5,543 nucleotides of DNA from Saprospiraceae bacterium (GTDB lineage: Bacteria > Bacteroidota > Bacteroidia > Chitinophagales > Saprospiraceae). Below, in pieces: positions 5,532 to 5,543 of this stretch. The notes below the pieces were generated by a model. That model did no database searches, was not told where the DNA came from, and saw only the letters and a program-made list of their open reading frames with translations. Position numbers and translations under genes: made by a program. Position 1 is the first letter of the stretch. The number at the start of each line of letters is the position of its first letter. Location of the stretch: NCBI GenBank assembly GCA_020628755.1, contig JAHDEQ010000115.1, positions 8,501 to 14,043 on the forward strand, written 5' to 3'.

Positions 5532-5543
5532 TTTTTTTGAGGA

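Noticed and set aside
1..5543. A novel defence, mobile or biosynthetic system
   Set aside because: No transposase, integrase, repeat array, toxin-antitoxin pair or clustered accessory enzymes are present; most genes are standard housekeeping or envelope genes in separate transcription units.

Overview
The window looks like an ordinary chromosomal segment of an AT-rich member of the Bacteroidota, probably Cytophagales-like. Four things support this. Start codons lack Shine-Dalgarno sequences. A near-textbook Bacteroidota promoter (TTTG, 20-nt spacer, TAnnTTTG) lies in front of the HU gene. The two lipoproteins have Bacteroidota-style N-termini. The proteins themselves look Bacteroidota-like. 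No mobile element, CRISPR array, tRNA or rRNA was seen.

Layout from left to right. (1) The 3' two-thirds of aroQ (type II 3-dehydroquinate dehydratase) runs off the left edge on the + strand. (2) It converges on a tiny, very basic 66-aa lipoprotein gene on the - strand (358-558), with a perfect 13-bp hairpin between them that can terminate both. (3) A 90-aa HU nucleoid-protein gene (870-1142, +) has its own promoter and terminator. (4) It converges on a 707-aa tail-specific (C-terminal processing) protease of the Prc family (1283-3406, -), again with a terminator hairpin usable from both sides. (5) A 595-bp gene-free divergent region (3407-4001) holds two perfect dyads and candidate promoters. 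(6) A complete 509-aa lipoprotein gene of unknown function (4002-5531, +) ends 12 nt before the right edge.

The genes do not form an evident operon or pathway. Each appears to be its own transcription unit, and both convergent junctions carry strong hairpins. The protease and the two lipoproteins all belong to the cell envelope, but no functional link is visible.

I found no clear previously undescribed system. The points most worth a second look are the dyads in the protease/lipoprotein intergenic region, one of which overlaps the likely protease promoter, the palindrome abutting the HU promoter, and the two uncharacterised lipoproteins.
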